Positions 19,423 to 28,073 of a stretch of 64,000 nt of DNA are shown here, one piece after another. The notes under the pieces are model-generated. The model saw only the letters and a program-made list of their open reading frames with translations. It was not told the origin of the DNA and did not search any database. Numbering within the stretch: position 1 is the stretch's first letter; each line of letters opens with the position of its first letter. A program made the position numbers and the translations under genes. Source of the DNA: JBMOGA01 sp049318625. GTDB lineage: Bacteria; Pseudomonadota; Alphaproteobacteria; Rhizobiales; Hyphomicrobiaceae. The stretch spans positions 1 to 64,000 of the forward strand of contig JBMOGA010000012.1 of the NCBI GenBank assembly GCA_049318625.1. Reading direction: 5' to 3'.

Positions 19423-20661
19423 ACCCGTCTTGTGGGCGGTGCCGTTGCGCGGCGGAGCCTTCAGCCAGGGGGCCGCACTGCCGCCGAGCTTGCGGCCTTC
19501 CTCGAACAGCGCGGCCTGATAGACCGGGTCGAAGACCTCCTTCGGGCGCACCGCGAACGTCGCCGGCACGGCGATGAAGTTGAAATCGGCACCGGCGTCG
19601 CGGGCCTTGCGCCAGATCGCATAGAGCTCGGACTGGTTCTGGCTCTTGATGAGGGTCGAGATGGCGCGGGCGGCGATCGGGATCGTCTGCGCCTTGATCT
19701 CCTCGTGCTCGGGGGTGATCTTGCCGTTGTTGACGATGTAGAGACGGCGCACCGGCGGGCGGTCATAGAGCTTGTCGAAGGCGGTGAAGGGGGCATCGAA
19801 CGGGGTGACGAACACCTCGCGGGTGGTGCCGCCGTCGACGTGCATCTCGTCGTAGGTCTTGCCCTCGACGGACACCTGCAGGGTCACCGGCGGGAAGGCG
19901 CCCGGGATGGCCGCCGACGCCATGATCACGCGCCGGAACAGGTCGAGGCTGGCCGGGTGGTTGCTGGCGGCGATCTCGCCCATGTTCCACACGACCGGGC
20001 GCTGGGCGTCGAGATTGGTCGTGCCGACGAGCAGCAGGCGGCCCTTGCGATACTCGGCGGCCACCTCGCGCAGGAACCGGCGGTCGACGTAGCGGGCGAT
20101 CAGATCGGCGAGCGGCTGGGTGTCGGCAATGGACGGCCCGCCGAGGAGGCCGGGCAGGAGCTGGGTGGTGATCAATTGCGAGGTGGAGTACTGGGTCCAG
20201 ACCTCTTTGAGCTGCGGGTCGTACTTCGGCCCGAGAAATGCGAAGGGCGCGATGATGGCGCCGGCGCTGACGCCGGTGACCATATCGAAGTTCGGGCGCG
20301 TGCCCTGCTCGGTCCAGCCGGTCAACAGGCCGGCGCCGAAGGCGCCGTCGGGGCCGCCGCCCGACAGTGCCAGCACATTGACGACCGGGCGGTCGTTCTT
20401 GTCCTTGCGATGATTGCCGGACAGGCGCGGCAAACCGGGGAAGCGGGTGCGGACTTCGTGGCGCACGTCTGCCGGCGCCTCGTCACCCCAGGCGCGGATG
20501 CCGGGCAGCTCCGGCAACACGGCATGCTGCGCAAGCGCTGCCGAGGGCACGCCGTTGCGTGGCTCGGTCATGGCGCAACCCGAAAGCGCCAGCGAGCACA
20601 GCAAGACCCGCACAGCGTTTCGAACGCGCAAAAGCCGCTCCCGCCCGACGACCGAACCCAT
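19408..20661 (-). CDS. Patatin-like phospholipase lipoprotein
   Basis: A 417-residue protein. The N-terminus has a lipoprotein signal with lipobox LSGC (Cys29), so it should be lipid-anchored at the periplasmic side. The patatin domain follows: oxyanion loop ALSGGGPDGAFGAGLL, nucleophile elbow GVSAG, and catalytic Asp in VDGGTTRE. This Ser-Asp dyad is typical of bacterial patatin-like acyl hydrolases acting on lipids. The substrate is unknown. The ATG at 20661 was chosen because it puts the lipobox at the normal distance. It is a single-gene unit next to sodB on the same strand. Confidence 0.88.
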   Translation of the reverse strand: MGSVVGRERLLRVRNAVRVLLCSLALSGCAMTEPRNGVPSAALAQHAVLPELPGIRAWGDEAPADVRHEVRTRFPGLPRLSGNHRKDKNDRPVVNVLALSGGGPDGAFGAGLLTGWTEQGTRPNFDMVTGVSAGAIIAPFAFLGPKYDPQLKEVWTQYSTSQLITTQLLPGLLGGPSIADTQPLADLIARYVDRRFLREVAAEYRKGRLLLVGTTNLDAQRPVVWNMGEIAASNHPASLDLFRRVIMASAAIPGAFPPVTLQVSVEGKTYDEMHVDGGTTREVFVTPFDAPFTAFDKLYDRPPVRRLYIVNNGKITPEHEEIKAQTIPIAARAISTLIKSQNQSELYAIWRKARDAGADFNFIAVPATFAVRPKEVFDPVYQAALFEEGRKLGGSAAPWLKAPPRNGTAHKTGSPPT

Positions 20662-20766
20662 GCCCGATCTGTTAGCCCGAGACCACGGTCGACTCAAGAC
20701 GTGAACGAACAATAAACGAGGTGCCTGTAGCCGGGCCACAAGCACCTCGCGATTGATGAACAGCGA

Positions 20767-21372
20767 TCAGACGCCGGCCTGACCGGTCAGCATCTCGACG
20801 TGCTCCCAGTTGACCAGGTTGTCGACCCAGGCCTCGAGGTACTTCGGCCGGGCGTTGCGGTAATCGATGTAATAGGAGTGCTCCCACACGTCGACGCCGA
20901 GGATCGGCGAAGCGCCGTGCATCAGCGGGTTCTCGCCGTTCGGGGTCTTGAGCACTTCGAGCTTGCCGTCGCGGACCGCGAGCCACGCCCAGCCCGAGCC
21001 GAACTGGGTGACGCCGGCGTTGATGAAATCAGCGCGCATCTTGTCGTAGCCGCCGTAGGCCTCAACGAGCTTCTGGACCTTGCCGGGCAGCTTGTTGCCG
21101 CCGCCGCCCTTCTTCATCCACGACCAGAAGTGGATGTGGTTGTAGTGCTGGCCGACGTTATTCACGAGCGGCTGGTTCTTTTGGGTGTAGGCGGCTTTGC
21201 AGACCTCCTCGATGCTCTTGCCCTCGAGACCGGAGCCGACGATCAGCTTGTTGCCGTTGTCGACGTAGGCGAGGTGGTGCTTGTCGTGGTGGAACTGCAG
21301 CGTCTCAGCCGACATGAAGGGGGCCAGCGAGTCGTAGGCGTAGGGCAGGTCGGGCAGCTTGAAAGCGGTCAT
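20767..21372 (-). CDS. sodB: Superoxide dismutase (Fe/Mn type)
   Basis: A 201-residue cytoplasmic enzyme that converts superoxide to oxygen and hydrogen peroxide. All four metal ligands are visible: His in LQFHHDKHHLAY, His in GQHYNHIHFWSWM, and Asp and His in LGVDVWEHSYYIDY. The length is normal. Metal choice cannot be fixed by eye. The GQHYNHxxFW pattern is common in alphaproteobacterial Fe or cambialistic enzymes. The gene is divergent from the exported protein at 21638; a strong dyad lies in the shared upstream region. Confidence 0.93.
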   Translation of the reverse strand: MTAFKLPDLPYAYDSLAPFMSAETLQFHHDKHHLAYVDNGNKLIVGSGLEGKSIEEVCKAAYTQKNQPLVNNVGQHYNHIHFWSWMKKGGGGNKLPGKVQKLVEAYGGYDKMRADFINAGVTQFGSGWAWLAVRDGKLEVLKTPNGENPLMHGASPILGVDVWEHSYYIDYRNARPKYLEAWVDNLVNWEHVEMLTGQAGV

Positions 21373-21491
21373 GATGGTTGTCCTAGCTCACTCAAGAGGT
21401 TGGGGGGAAATCCCGGCTCGACGCTCCGTCGTGCTCAGGACCGGCGCTCGGGCCGTCCCGTGGGTAGCCCGGATTGGTACCGCCCTCCTGT

Positions 21492-21515
21492 GGCCCGTTC
21501 AACTTAAAACGGGCC
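21492..21515. promoter_or_regulatory. Perfect 8-bp dyad between divergent sodB and the 21638 gene
   Basis: GGCCCGTT at 21492-21499 and AACGGGCC at 21508-21515 form a perfect inverted repeat around an 8-base AT-rich centre. It lies about 120 bases upstream of each divergent start codon, so it is not placed as a terminator. It could be an operator for a dimeric regulator or a structured leader element. No known box (Fur, Irr, OxyR) could be matched with confidence. Confidence 0.35.
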
Positions 21516-21637
21516 GGGTCTCGGCTTCGGCCATTGGGGGCGCGGCAGGCGGGCAGGGCGGCGCTGGACCGGCCAGGGACGGCGCGCCATCATCGTCGTC
21601 GATGAGTCCGAGCGCGACCGTGCGACGAGGGGGCAGC

Positions 21638-22390
21638 ATGCCGAAGCGGTTCAGCGAGGGAGGTCGCGCGCGGATCCTGGCCGCCGGCTCGGTGATGTCG
21701 CTGCTGGTTGCTTCGGGCGGCGGCGGTCTGGCAGCCGTGTCGGCCTTCGCGGCCGAGCCGGTGAAATCGGTGGGGATCTATGTGGAGCCGTTCTATCGGG
21801 CCGCCGAAGCACCCGGCGCGGCACCGCGGGTCGCTACCGGCAAGCCGTACGCGGAGCTGCTCGCGTCGACGCGGCGCGAGGATATCCTGACCGTGCGCGA
21901 CCGGATCCTGGCGAATCCCAAGCTCGTCACGCCGATGACGCTGATGGTGCTCGCCATCCGGCTCTACGATGTGAGTCTGCGCGACGACGCGGTGCTGTGG
22001 TTCTACATCGCCAAGGACCGTCACGTGACGTTGACCGATGTGATGGTGGCCGGCACGCCGCTGCTGGCGCAGGCCGATCAGGCGATGCGCGCCTTCAGCA
22101 CGCTCGCCGGGCCGATCCTCAACGGTTACGCGTTCTGCGACATCGCCAACCAGCGTGCTTTGCGGGCCAAGGCGCTCGCTTGGGTCGAGAGCAACCCCTA
22201 CGAGGCGATCTTCATGGATCGATTGCCGGCGCGCACCGCCGACCGCGCGGCGGCACTGGCGCAGTCCATCCGCTCCCTGAAGAGCCACGTCGAAAAAGAG
22301 CGGGCCTATCTCGACGATCCGAAGAATGCTGCGACGTTCGCTGAGGCGCGGAAACAGAACGCGGCCGACGCCAAGTTCTGCTGGAAATGA
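21638..22390 (+). CDS. Exported hypothetical protein
   Basis: A 250-residue protein with a long N-terminal signal (ILAAGSVMSLLVASGGGGLA, cleavage likely after FAA near residue 45). The mature part begins PVKSVGIYVEPFYRA and is mostly alpha-helical, with a tail rich in Lys and Glu. Two Cys occur (NGYAFCDIAN and the C-terminal KFCWK) and may form a disulphide in the periplasm. No family is recognised. GAGGGGG stands just before the ATG at 21638; an ATG at 21602 is a possible earlier start. It converges with the dehydrogenase gene at 22407 with 16 bases between. Confidence 0.65.
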   Translation: MPKRFSEGGRARILAAGSVMSLLVASGGGGLAAVSAFAAEPVKSVGIYVEPFYRAAEAPGAAPRVATGKPYAELLASTRREDILTVRDRILANPKLVTPMTLMVLAIRLYDVSLRDDAVLWFYIAKDRHVTLTDVMVAGTPLLAQADQAMRAFSTLAGPILNGYAFCDIANQRALRAKALAWVESNPYEAIFMDRLPARTADRAAALAQSIRSLKSHVEKERAYLDDPKNAATFAEARKQNAADAKFCWK

Positions 22391-22406
22391 CGGGGCGCAA
22401 GGCCGC

Positions 22407-23288
22407 TCAGCCTTTGCGGCCCCAGTAGGCCGGCAGGGTCGAGCCGTCCTTGCCACCCCAGCCCTCGCGGCGGGCCGTCTCGAAGACTTCGAGCGTGCGG
22501 GCGGCGACCGGCAGATCGGTGCCGCGGGCCTTCGCTTCGGCGACCATGGCCCGCAGGTCCTTGCAGATGGAATCGACGTCGAAGGCGGGCGGCGCGTCGA
22601 GCTTGCCGCCGAGGGCTGCCGCGAAGGCCGGGGCGCGGGTCTTCATGATGGCCGCTGCGCCCGAGGTGTCGCCGAGCAGTTCCATCAGCCAAGCCGGGTC
22701 GTGGCCGAGATGGCGGCACAGCGCCACCGATTCCCCCAGCGCCTGGAAGTAGACGATCAGCGGCAGGTTGACGGCGAGTTTCAGGCTGGCGCCGGCGCCG
22801 ACGGGGCCGACGTGCTCGACGCGGCGGCAGAGCTGGTCGAGCAGGGGGCGGGCGCGGGCGATGTCGGCGGCGTCGCCGCCCGCAAGGCCGAGCAGCTTGC
22901 CTTGACGGGCGGGCCCGGTGGTGCCGCCGACGGGGCATTCGACGAAGGCGGCGCCGGCGGCGCGGACCTTGGCGGCGAGCGCGATCGAATCCTCCGGGCG
23001 CACGGTGCTCATGTCGAGCACGAGCTTGCCGGCGAGGTTGCCGGCGAGCAGGCCCTGGGGGCCGTCATAGATGGCGTCCTGAGCCGGGCGGTCGGTCAGA
23101 ATGGTGAGCACGACGTCGGAGGCGTCCGCGAGCGCCTTCGGTGACGGTGCCGCCGTGCAGCCGGCCTCGACGAGGGGGGCGAGGCGCGCGGCCGTGCGGT
23201 TCCAGACATGCACGTCATGCCCGGTCTCGCGCAGCCGCAGTGCGATGGAGGCTCCCATCTTGCCGACGCCCGCGATGGCGATGCGCAT
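22407..23288 (-). CDS. NAD(P)-dependent beta-hydroxyacid dehydrogenase
   Basis: A 293-residue enzyme of the 3-hydroxyisobutyrate / tartronate-semialdehyde / 6-phosphogluconate dehydrogenase-like family. The N-terminal Rossmann motif is IAGVGKMGASIALRL, the substrate loop is in FVECPVGGTTGPARQGKL, and the catalytic Lys region is GAGASLKLAVNLPLI. The C-terminal helical domain supplies the dimer interface. Family members oxidise short beta-hydroxyacids or reduce succinic or glyoxylic semialdehyde, and the substrate cannot be told here. The gene follows gltX on the same strand with a gap of about 100 bases. Confidence 0.85.
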   Translation of the reverse strand: MRIAIAGVGKMGASIALRLRETGHDVHVWNRTAARLAPLVEAGCTAAPSPKALADASDVVLTILTDRPAQDAIYDGPQGLLAGNLAGKLVLDMSTVRPEDSIALAAKVRAAGAAFVECPVGGTTGPARQGKLLGLAGGDAADIARARPLLDQLCRRVEHVGPVGAGASLKLAVNLPLIVYFQALGESVALCRHLGHDPAWLMELLGDTSGAAAIMKTRAPAFAAALGGKLDAPPAFDVDSICKDLRAMVAEAKARGTDLPVAARTLEVFETARREGWGGKDGSTLPAYWGRKG

Positions 23289-23389
23289 GTCTCGTTCTCC
23301 TGCCCGGACTGTGATCGGGTCCGAGCGTATCGGGTTTATCCGGCGGCTGCGAGGGGCGGCTCGGCGGTGCCGACAGCGCCCGACGCCGG

Positions 23390-24829
23390 TTATCCGGCCT
23401 GATCGGCGAGCCGGGCCAGGCTCTCGTCGCGACCCAGCACGGCCATGACGTCGAACACCGGGGGGGAGACGGCACGGCCGGTCAGCGCGGCGCGCAGCGG
23501 TTGCGCGATCTTTCCGAGCTTGAGGCCGTTCGCCTCGGCATGGGCGCGGACGGCGGCTTCCAGCGGCGCGGCCTGCCAGTCGGCGACGGCGGCGAGTTCA
23601 CGGCCGAGCGCGGCCAGCATCGCGCGGGCAGCCGGGTCGAGCAGCGCCTTGGCCTTGTCGTCGATGGGCAACGGCCGTTCGGCGACCAGATAGCCGGCGC
23701 CGTCGATCAACTCCACCAGGGTCTTGGCGCGCTCCTTGAGGCTCGGGATGGCGGCGGCGAGCTTGTCCCAGCCGACGCGCGCGAATCCGGCGGCGCGGGC
23801 CGGACCGTTCTCCATTTCCGGCAGCGCCTGCCGGATGCGGGACAGCAGTTCGGCATCGTCGGTCTTGCGGATGTAGTGGCCGTTCAGGTCCTCGAGCTTT
23901 GCGAAGTCGAAGCGCGCGGCAGACTTGCCGAGGCTGTCGAGATCGAACCACGCGATCATCTGCTCGATCGAGAAGATCTCGTCGTTGCCGTGGCTCCAGC
24001 CGAGACGCACGAGGTAGTTGCGCAGCGGCTGGGGCAGATAACCCATGGCGCGATAAGCCTCGACGCCGAGGGCGCCATGGCGCTTGGACAGCTTGGCGCC
24101 GTCGGCGCCGTGGATCAGCGGCACGTGCGCGAAGGTCGGCACGTCCCAGTCCATGGCGCGGTAGATCTGGGTCTGGCGGGCGGCGTTGGTCAGATGATCG
24201 ACGCCGCGGATGACATGGGTGACACCCATGTCGTGGTCGTCGACGACGACGGCGAGATTGTAGGTCGGGTTGCCGTCGCTGCGCAGGATGATGAGGTCGT
24301 CGAGGTCCTTGTTGGCGAACGTGACGTCGCCCTGCACCTTGTCGGCGATCAGCGTCTCGCCGGCGTGGGGAGCTTTCAGGCGGATGGCGGGGGCGAGCCC
24401 GGCCGGCGCATCCTTGGGGTCGCGGTCGCGCCAGGGGCTGACGATGGTGAGCGGCCGCTTCTCGGCCTCCGCTTGCGCGCGCATGCTGGCCAGCTCGTCC
24501 GCGGTCAGATAGCATTTGTACGCATGACCGTTCGCCAGCAACGCCTCGGCCACCTCGCGGTGACGGGCGGCGCGGGCGAACTGGAAGACCGGCTCGCCGT
24601 CCCACTGCAGGCCGAGCCACGCCAGCCCGTCGAGGATCGCGGCGATGGCTGGCTCGGTGGAGCGCTCGCGGTCGGTGTCCTCGATGCGCAGGAGGAAGGT
24701 GCCGCCGGTGTGCTTCGCAAAGAGCCAGTTGAACAGCGCCGTGCGGGCGCCGCCGATGTGCAGGAAGCCCGTTGGCGACGGCGCGAAGCGCGTGACGACG
24801 GGGCGCCGGGAGGTGTCTGTCGTGGTCAT
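23390..24829 (-). CDS. gltX: Glutamyl-tRNA synthetase
   Basis: A 479-residue class I aminoacyl-tRNA synthetase that charges tRNA-Glu (and often tRNA-Gln in alphaproteobacteria). The HIGH-type motif is in PTGFLHIGGARTALFNWLF, and the KMSKS-type motif is KLSKRHG. Other family segments are LLRIEDTDRERST and the C-terminal anticodon-binding helical domain. The ATG at 24829 matches the normal family start; 21 extra residues from an upstream ATG look spurious. It diverges from comEC across 95 bases. The gltX-comEC-lexA neighbourhood is a usual Hyphomicrobiales arrangement. Confidence 0.95.
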   Translation of the reverse strand: MTTTDTSRRPVVTRFAPSPTGFLHIGGARTALFNWLFAKHTGGTFLLRIEDTDRERSTEPAIAAILDGLAWLGLQWDGEPVFQFARAARHREVAEALLANGHAYKCYLTADELASMRAQAEAEKRPLTIVSPWRDRDPKDAPAGLAPAIRLKAPHAGETLIADKVQGDVTFANKDLDDLIILRSDGNPTYNLAVVVDDHDMGVTHVIRGVDHLTNAARQTQIYRAMDWDVPTFAHVPLIHGADGAKLSKRHGALGVEAYRAMGYLPQPLRNYLVRLGWSHGNDEIFSIEQMIAWFDLDSLGKSAARFDFAKLEDLNGHYIRKTDDAELLSRIRQALPEMENGPARAAGFARVGWDKLAAAIPSLKERAKTLVELIDGAGYLVAERPLPIDDKAKALLDPAARAMLAALGRELAAVADWQAAPLEAAVRAHAEANGLKLGKIAQPLRAALTGRAVSPPVFDVMAVLGRDESLARLADQAG

Positions 24830-24924
24830 GGGCGTGCTCGTGGGCCGTCGGTGTCGATGAGTGGTCTGAGGCGAGGGCGCCATGTAGCACAAGGGCCGGC
24901 GCGGAAGCGAGCCGGGGCGGCGAC

Positions 24925-27210
24925 GTGGTGGCGCTGACGGCGAGCGTGCCGCGGATCGGCCGCCGCGCGCTCGTGAGGGCCGGGTGGCTGCTGCGCGGGT
25001 TCAACGGCGATCTCGTTGCCGAGCGCGATCGCTGGTTCCTGTGGGCGACCGTGCTGTTCGGTGGCGGCATTGCGATCTACTTCGCGCTGCCCGTGGAGCC
25101 GCGGTTGGCGAGCGTCCTGGCTCTGGCCGTCGCGGCGGTGGCGCTCCAGGTCGCCTGGCGCCAGGGGCTCGCCGCGGTGGTGGTCGGCGGCGCGCTGGTG
25201 GCACTGGCGACCGGCTTGGCGGCCGCGAAGATCCGCACCGAATTCGCCGGCGGCCCGACACTGACCCGGCCGCTCTACAACACGGAGGTGCGCGGTTACG
25301 TCGAACTGGTGGAACCGCGGCCCGGCCGCGGCCAGCGCATCACGCTCAGGGTCAGCGCGCTCGGACGCTTCGGCCCGGCCGAGCGGCCGGTTCGGGTGCG
25401 CGTGCGCATCCCGGCGGGCGCGGCGCTGCGCCCGGGCGACGCCATACGGGTCAATGCGACCTTGGCGGCGCCGGCGCTGCCGAGCCTTCCCGGTGATTAC
25501 GATTTCGCGCGGGCGGCATGGTTTCGCGGGATCGGCGCGGTCGGGTACGCGATCCGGCGGCCGCAGTTCGACGCCGATGCGGCGCCGCCGCCGCTGGACC
25601 TCGCGGTGTGGGCGGCGGTGGAGCGGGTCCGACTGGCGATAGGGGCGCGTATCCACGCGGCGGTGCCGGGAGAGACCGGCGCCATCGCGGCCGCCCTCAT
25701 CAACGGCGAGCGGGGCGGGATCTCGGACGCGACCAACGATGCCTATCGGGCGGCCGGCATCTACCACGTGCTGTCGATCTCCGGGCTACACATGGTCATC
25801 ATGGCGGGGGCGGTGTTCTGGGCGGTGCGGCTGCTGCTCGCGCTCTGGCCGGGCCTGGCGCTGCGCTGGCCGATCCGCAAGATCCCGGCGGTCGCCGCGT
25901 GCGTGGCGGCGCTCGGCTATCTGCTGATCTCGGGAGGGGCAGCGGCGACCGCGCGCTCGTGGGTCATGATCAGCATCGGCTTTATCGCCATGCTGGCCGA
26001 TCGTCCTGCCATCGCGTTGCGAACGGTGGCGCTGTCCGCCCTGCTCATCCTGGCGGTGTTCCCCGACACGCTGCTCGATGTGGGCTTTCAGATGTCGTAC
26101 GCGGCGGTGGTGGCGCTGGTGGCCGCCTACGAGGAGGTGCGGGCACGGATGGCGCGCGTCGGCTTCGACGACGGTCCCGGGCCGCTCCTCCGCTTCCTGC
26201 AGTTCTTCGGCGGCATCGTGCTGTCGACGGTGGTCGCGGGCCTCGCGGTCGCGCCGTTCAGCGCCTACCACTTCCACCAGAGCCAGCAGTACGCGCTGCT
26301 GGCCAATCTCGTGGCGATACCGCTGTGCAATCTTGTGGTGATGCCGGCGGCGCTCGCGGCGCTGATCGCGATGCCGTTCGGACTCGAGGCGCTGCCGCTC
26401 GCGGTCATGGCCTGGGGCATCGATCTGATGACGGTCGCCGCCTTCAAGGTGGCCGCTATCCCGGGTGCGATGCTGGCGATACCGGCGATGCCGGAGGCCG
26501 CCTTCGGCCTGATGGTGGCGGGCAGCCTCTGGCTCTGTCTGTGGCGGCGGCGCTGGCGGCTCGGCGGCTTGGTGTTGATCGCGCTCGGTGTGGCGATCGT
26601 CCCGTTCAAAGCGCGGCCGGATCTGTTGGTCGGGCACGACGGCGCTCTGGTGGCGATCCGCGGCCCGGACGGTCAACTGGTGACGCCGGCAATCAAGGGC
26701 GCGGCGTTCGAATTCAAACGCTGGCGCGAGCACGACGGCGCGCCGGTGGCACGGGCCGTCGCCGATTCTGGCCAGGTGTTCCGATGCGACGCGGTGGGTT
26801 GCGTCGGCCGTGTCGCCGCACGAAGCGTGGCTGTGCCGCGTCATGCCTCGGCGCTGGCCGACGACTGCCGGCTGGCTGATGTCGTCGTGGTGTCGTGGCC
26901 GCGGCCGGTGGGCTGCCAGCCGCGCCTGCTGCTGATCGACCTCTACGGCGTGCGCGATCACGGCACGCATGCCGTCCGTCTTGCCCGGGACGGCGCAATC
27001 GTCACCACGGTCGCGGAGACGCGCGGCCGGCGGCCATGGGCCCGGCTGGCTTCAGCGGCATCGCGCACCGAGGCCTCCGGCACCAGGGCCCTTGGCTCCC
27101 GGCTGTCCGGCTTTGCGGCCCCCGACAGCCTCGGCGAGGGCGTGGCGCGGGTGCGCCCGGAGATCGAGGACGACGACCCGCCGTCCGATCCCGATGGGAG
27201 CGCTCAGTAG
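24925..27210 (+). CDS. comEC: ComEC/Rec2 family DNA-uptake channel protein
   Basis: A 761-residue inner-membrane protein. The N-terminal region carries helices and an OB-like DUF4131 domain (about residues 100-200). The central competence domain starts around ALINGERGGISDATNDAYRA, with the conserved GIYHVLSISGLHMVIMAG segment followed by many helices. The C-terminal 130 residues form a soluble domain without the HxHxDH motif of the metallo-beta-lactamase domain found in Gram-positive ComEC, as is usual in alphaproteobacteria. It is expected to pass single-stranded DNA into the cytoplasm, though competence in this organism is unproven. The start is GTG at 24925, followed by a second GTG. Its 3' end overlaps the lexA 3' end by seven bases. 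Confidence 0.88.
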   Translation: MVALTASVPRIGRRALVRAGWLLRGFNGDLVAERDRWFLWATVLFGGGIAIYFALPVEPRLASVLALAVAAVALQVAWRQGLAAVVVGGALVALATGLAAAKIRTEFAGGPTLTRPLYNTEVRGYVELVEPRPGRGQRITLRVSALGRFGPAERPVRVRVRIPAGAALRPGDAIRVNATLAAPALPSLPGDYDFARAAWFRGIGAVGYAIRRPQFDADAAPPPLDLAVWAAVERVRLAIGARIHAAVPGETGAIAAALINGERGGISDATNDAYRAAGIYHVLSISGLHMVIMAGAVFWAVRLLLALWPGLALRWPIRKIPAVAACVAALGYLLISGGAAATARSWVMISIGFIAMLADRPAIALRTVALSALLILAVFPDTLLDVGFQMSYAAVVALVAAYEEVRARMARVGFDDGPGPLLRFLQFFGGIVLSTVVAGLAVAPFSAYHFHQSQQYALLANLVAIPLCNLVVMPAALAALIAMPFGLEALPLAVMAWGIDLMTVAAFKVAAIPGAMLAIPAMPEAAFGLMVAGSLWLCLWRRRWRLGGLVLIALGVAIVPFKARPDLLVGHDGALVAIRGPDGQLVTPAIKGAAFEFKRWREHDGAPVARAVADSGQVFRCDAVGCVGRVAARSVAVPRHASALADDCRLADVVVVSWPRPVGCQPRLLLIDLYGVRDHGTHAVRLARDGAIVTTVAETRGRRPWARLASAASRTEASGTRALGSRLSGFAAPDSLGEGVARVRPEIEDDDPPSDPDGSAQ

Positions 27211-27908
27211 CGCCGGATCAGCCCGACGAGCCGACCCTGGATGTCCACCTGATCGGGGCCGAAGATGCGGGTCTCGTACTTGGGATTGGCGGCTTCGAGT
27301 GCGACGGCGCTACCGCGCTTGCGCAACTTCTTGAGTGTCGCCTCCTCGCCTTCGACGAGGGCGACCACGATGTCGCCGTTCTCGGCGGTGTCGGTGCGGC
27401 GGATGATGACGGTATCGCCGTCATGGATGCCGGCCTCGATCATCGAGTCGCCGCGCACCTCCAGCGCAAAATGTTCGCCGTTGGTGAGCAGGTCCGGCGG
27501 ACAGGCGATGTCGTGCGTGTGGTTCTGGATGGCGCTGATCGGAACGCCGGCGGCGATCCGGCCCATGACCGGGACCGACACCGTGCGGCTGTCGATCATC
27601 TGCGAGGGTGGGGCCTGGAGTTGCGGGGCCTTGCGGCTGCCCTCGATGACGCTCGGCGTGAAGCCGGTGCGCCGTGCCGCGCTTTCGGGCGCACTGTCCG
27701 GCAGTTTGATGACCTCGAGCGCGCGGGCGCGGTGCGGCAGGCGGCGGATGAAGCCGCGCTCTTCGAGCGCGGTGATGAGACGGTGGATGCCGGACTTGGA
27801 CTTGAGGTCGAGCGCATCCTTCATCTCGTCGAACGAGGGGGGAACACCCGCCTCCTGCAAGCGGGAATGGATGAACAGCAACAGCTCTTTTTGTTTCTGC
27901 GTCAGCAT
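27204..27908 (-). CDS. lexA: SOS-response repressor LexA
   Basis: A 234-residue transcriptional repressor and self-cleaving protease. Residues 1-65 are the winged helix DNA-binding domain (LTQKQKELLLFIHSRLQEAG; KSKSGIHRLITALEERGFI). The peptidase S24 domain has the cleavage site Ala-Gly in GRIAAGVPISA, catalytic Ser in EVRGDSMIEAGIHDGD and catalytic Lys in EGEEATLKKL. RecA filaments stimulate cleavage after DNA damage. The linker is longer than in E. coli LexA (202 residues), as in other alphaproteobacteria. The ATG at 27908 begins the usual MLTQKQ. It has its own promoter with a LexA box just downstream of moeA. Confidence 0.95.
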   Translation of the reverse strand: MLTQKQKELLLFIHSRLQEAGVPPSFDEMKDALDLKSKSGIHRLITALEERGFIRRLPHRARALEVIKLPDSAPESAARRTGFTPSVIEGSRKAPQLQAPPSQMIDSRTVSVPVMGRIAAGVPISAIQNHTHDIACPPDLLTNGEHFALEVRGDSMIEAGIHDGDTVIIRRTDTAENGDIVVALVEGEEATLKKLRKRGSAVALEAANPKYETRIFGPDQVDIQGRLVGLIRRY

Positions 27909-27989
27909 CGGCCTCGTCTCCGCTGGCTCTTGTATGGGGCCCGTGCGCGGCTGCGGTGCGCGGTGGGCAGCCGCGCGACCGAGATGCAT

Positions 27990-28040
27990 AAACAAAGCAA
28001 GAACGATATACGTACGTTCGCCGGGGAACGCAAGCGGAAC
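27990..28040 (-). promoter_or_regulatory. lexA promoter with SOS boxes
   Basis: Read on the minus strand, GTTC-CGCTTGC-GTTC (28040-28026) is a perfect match to the alphaproteobacterial LexA operator GTTC-N7-GTTC. It overlaps a -35 element TTGCGT (28033-28028), which is 17 bases from a -10 element TATATC (28010-28005). A second near-match, GTTC-TTGCTTT-GTTT (28004-27990), sits at the expected transcription start. This supports autorepression of lexA, with a leader of about 90 bases. The promoter lies entirely between moeA and lexA. Confidence 0.8.
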
Positions 28041-28073
28041 CTTGGGGGATTGGTTGACGCCTGCCAGCTCCGG

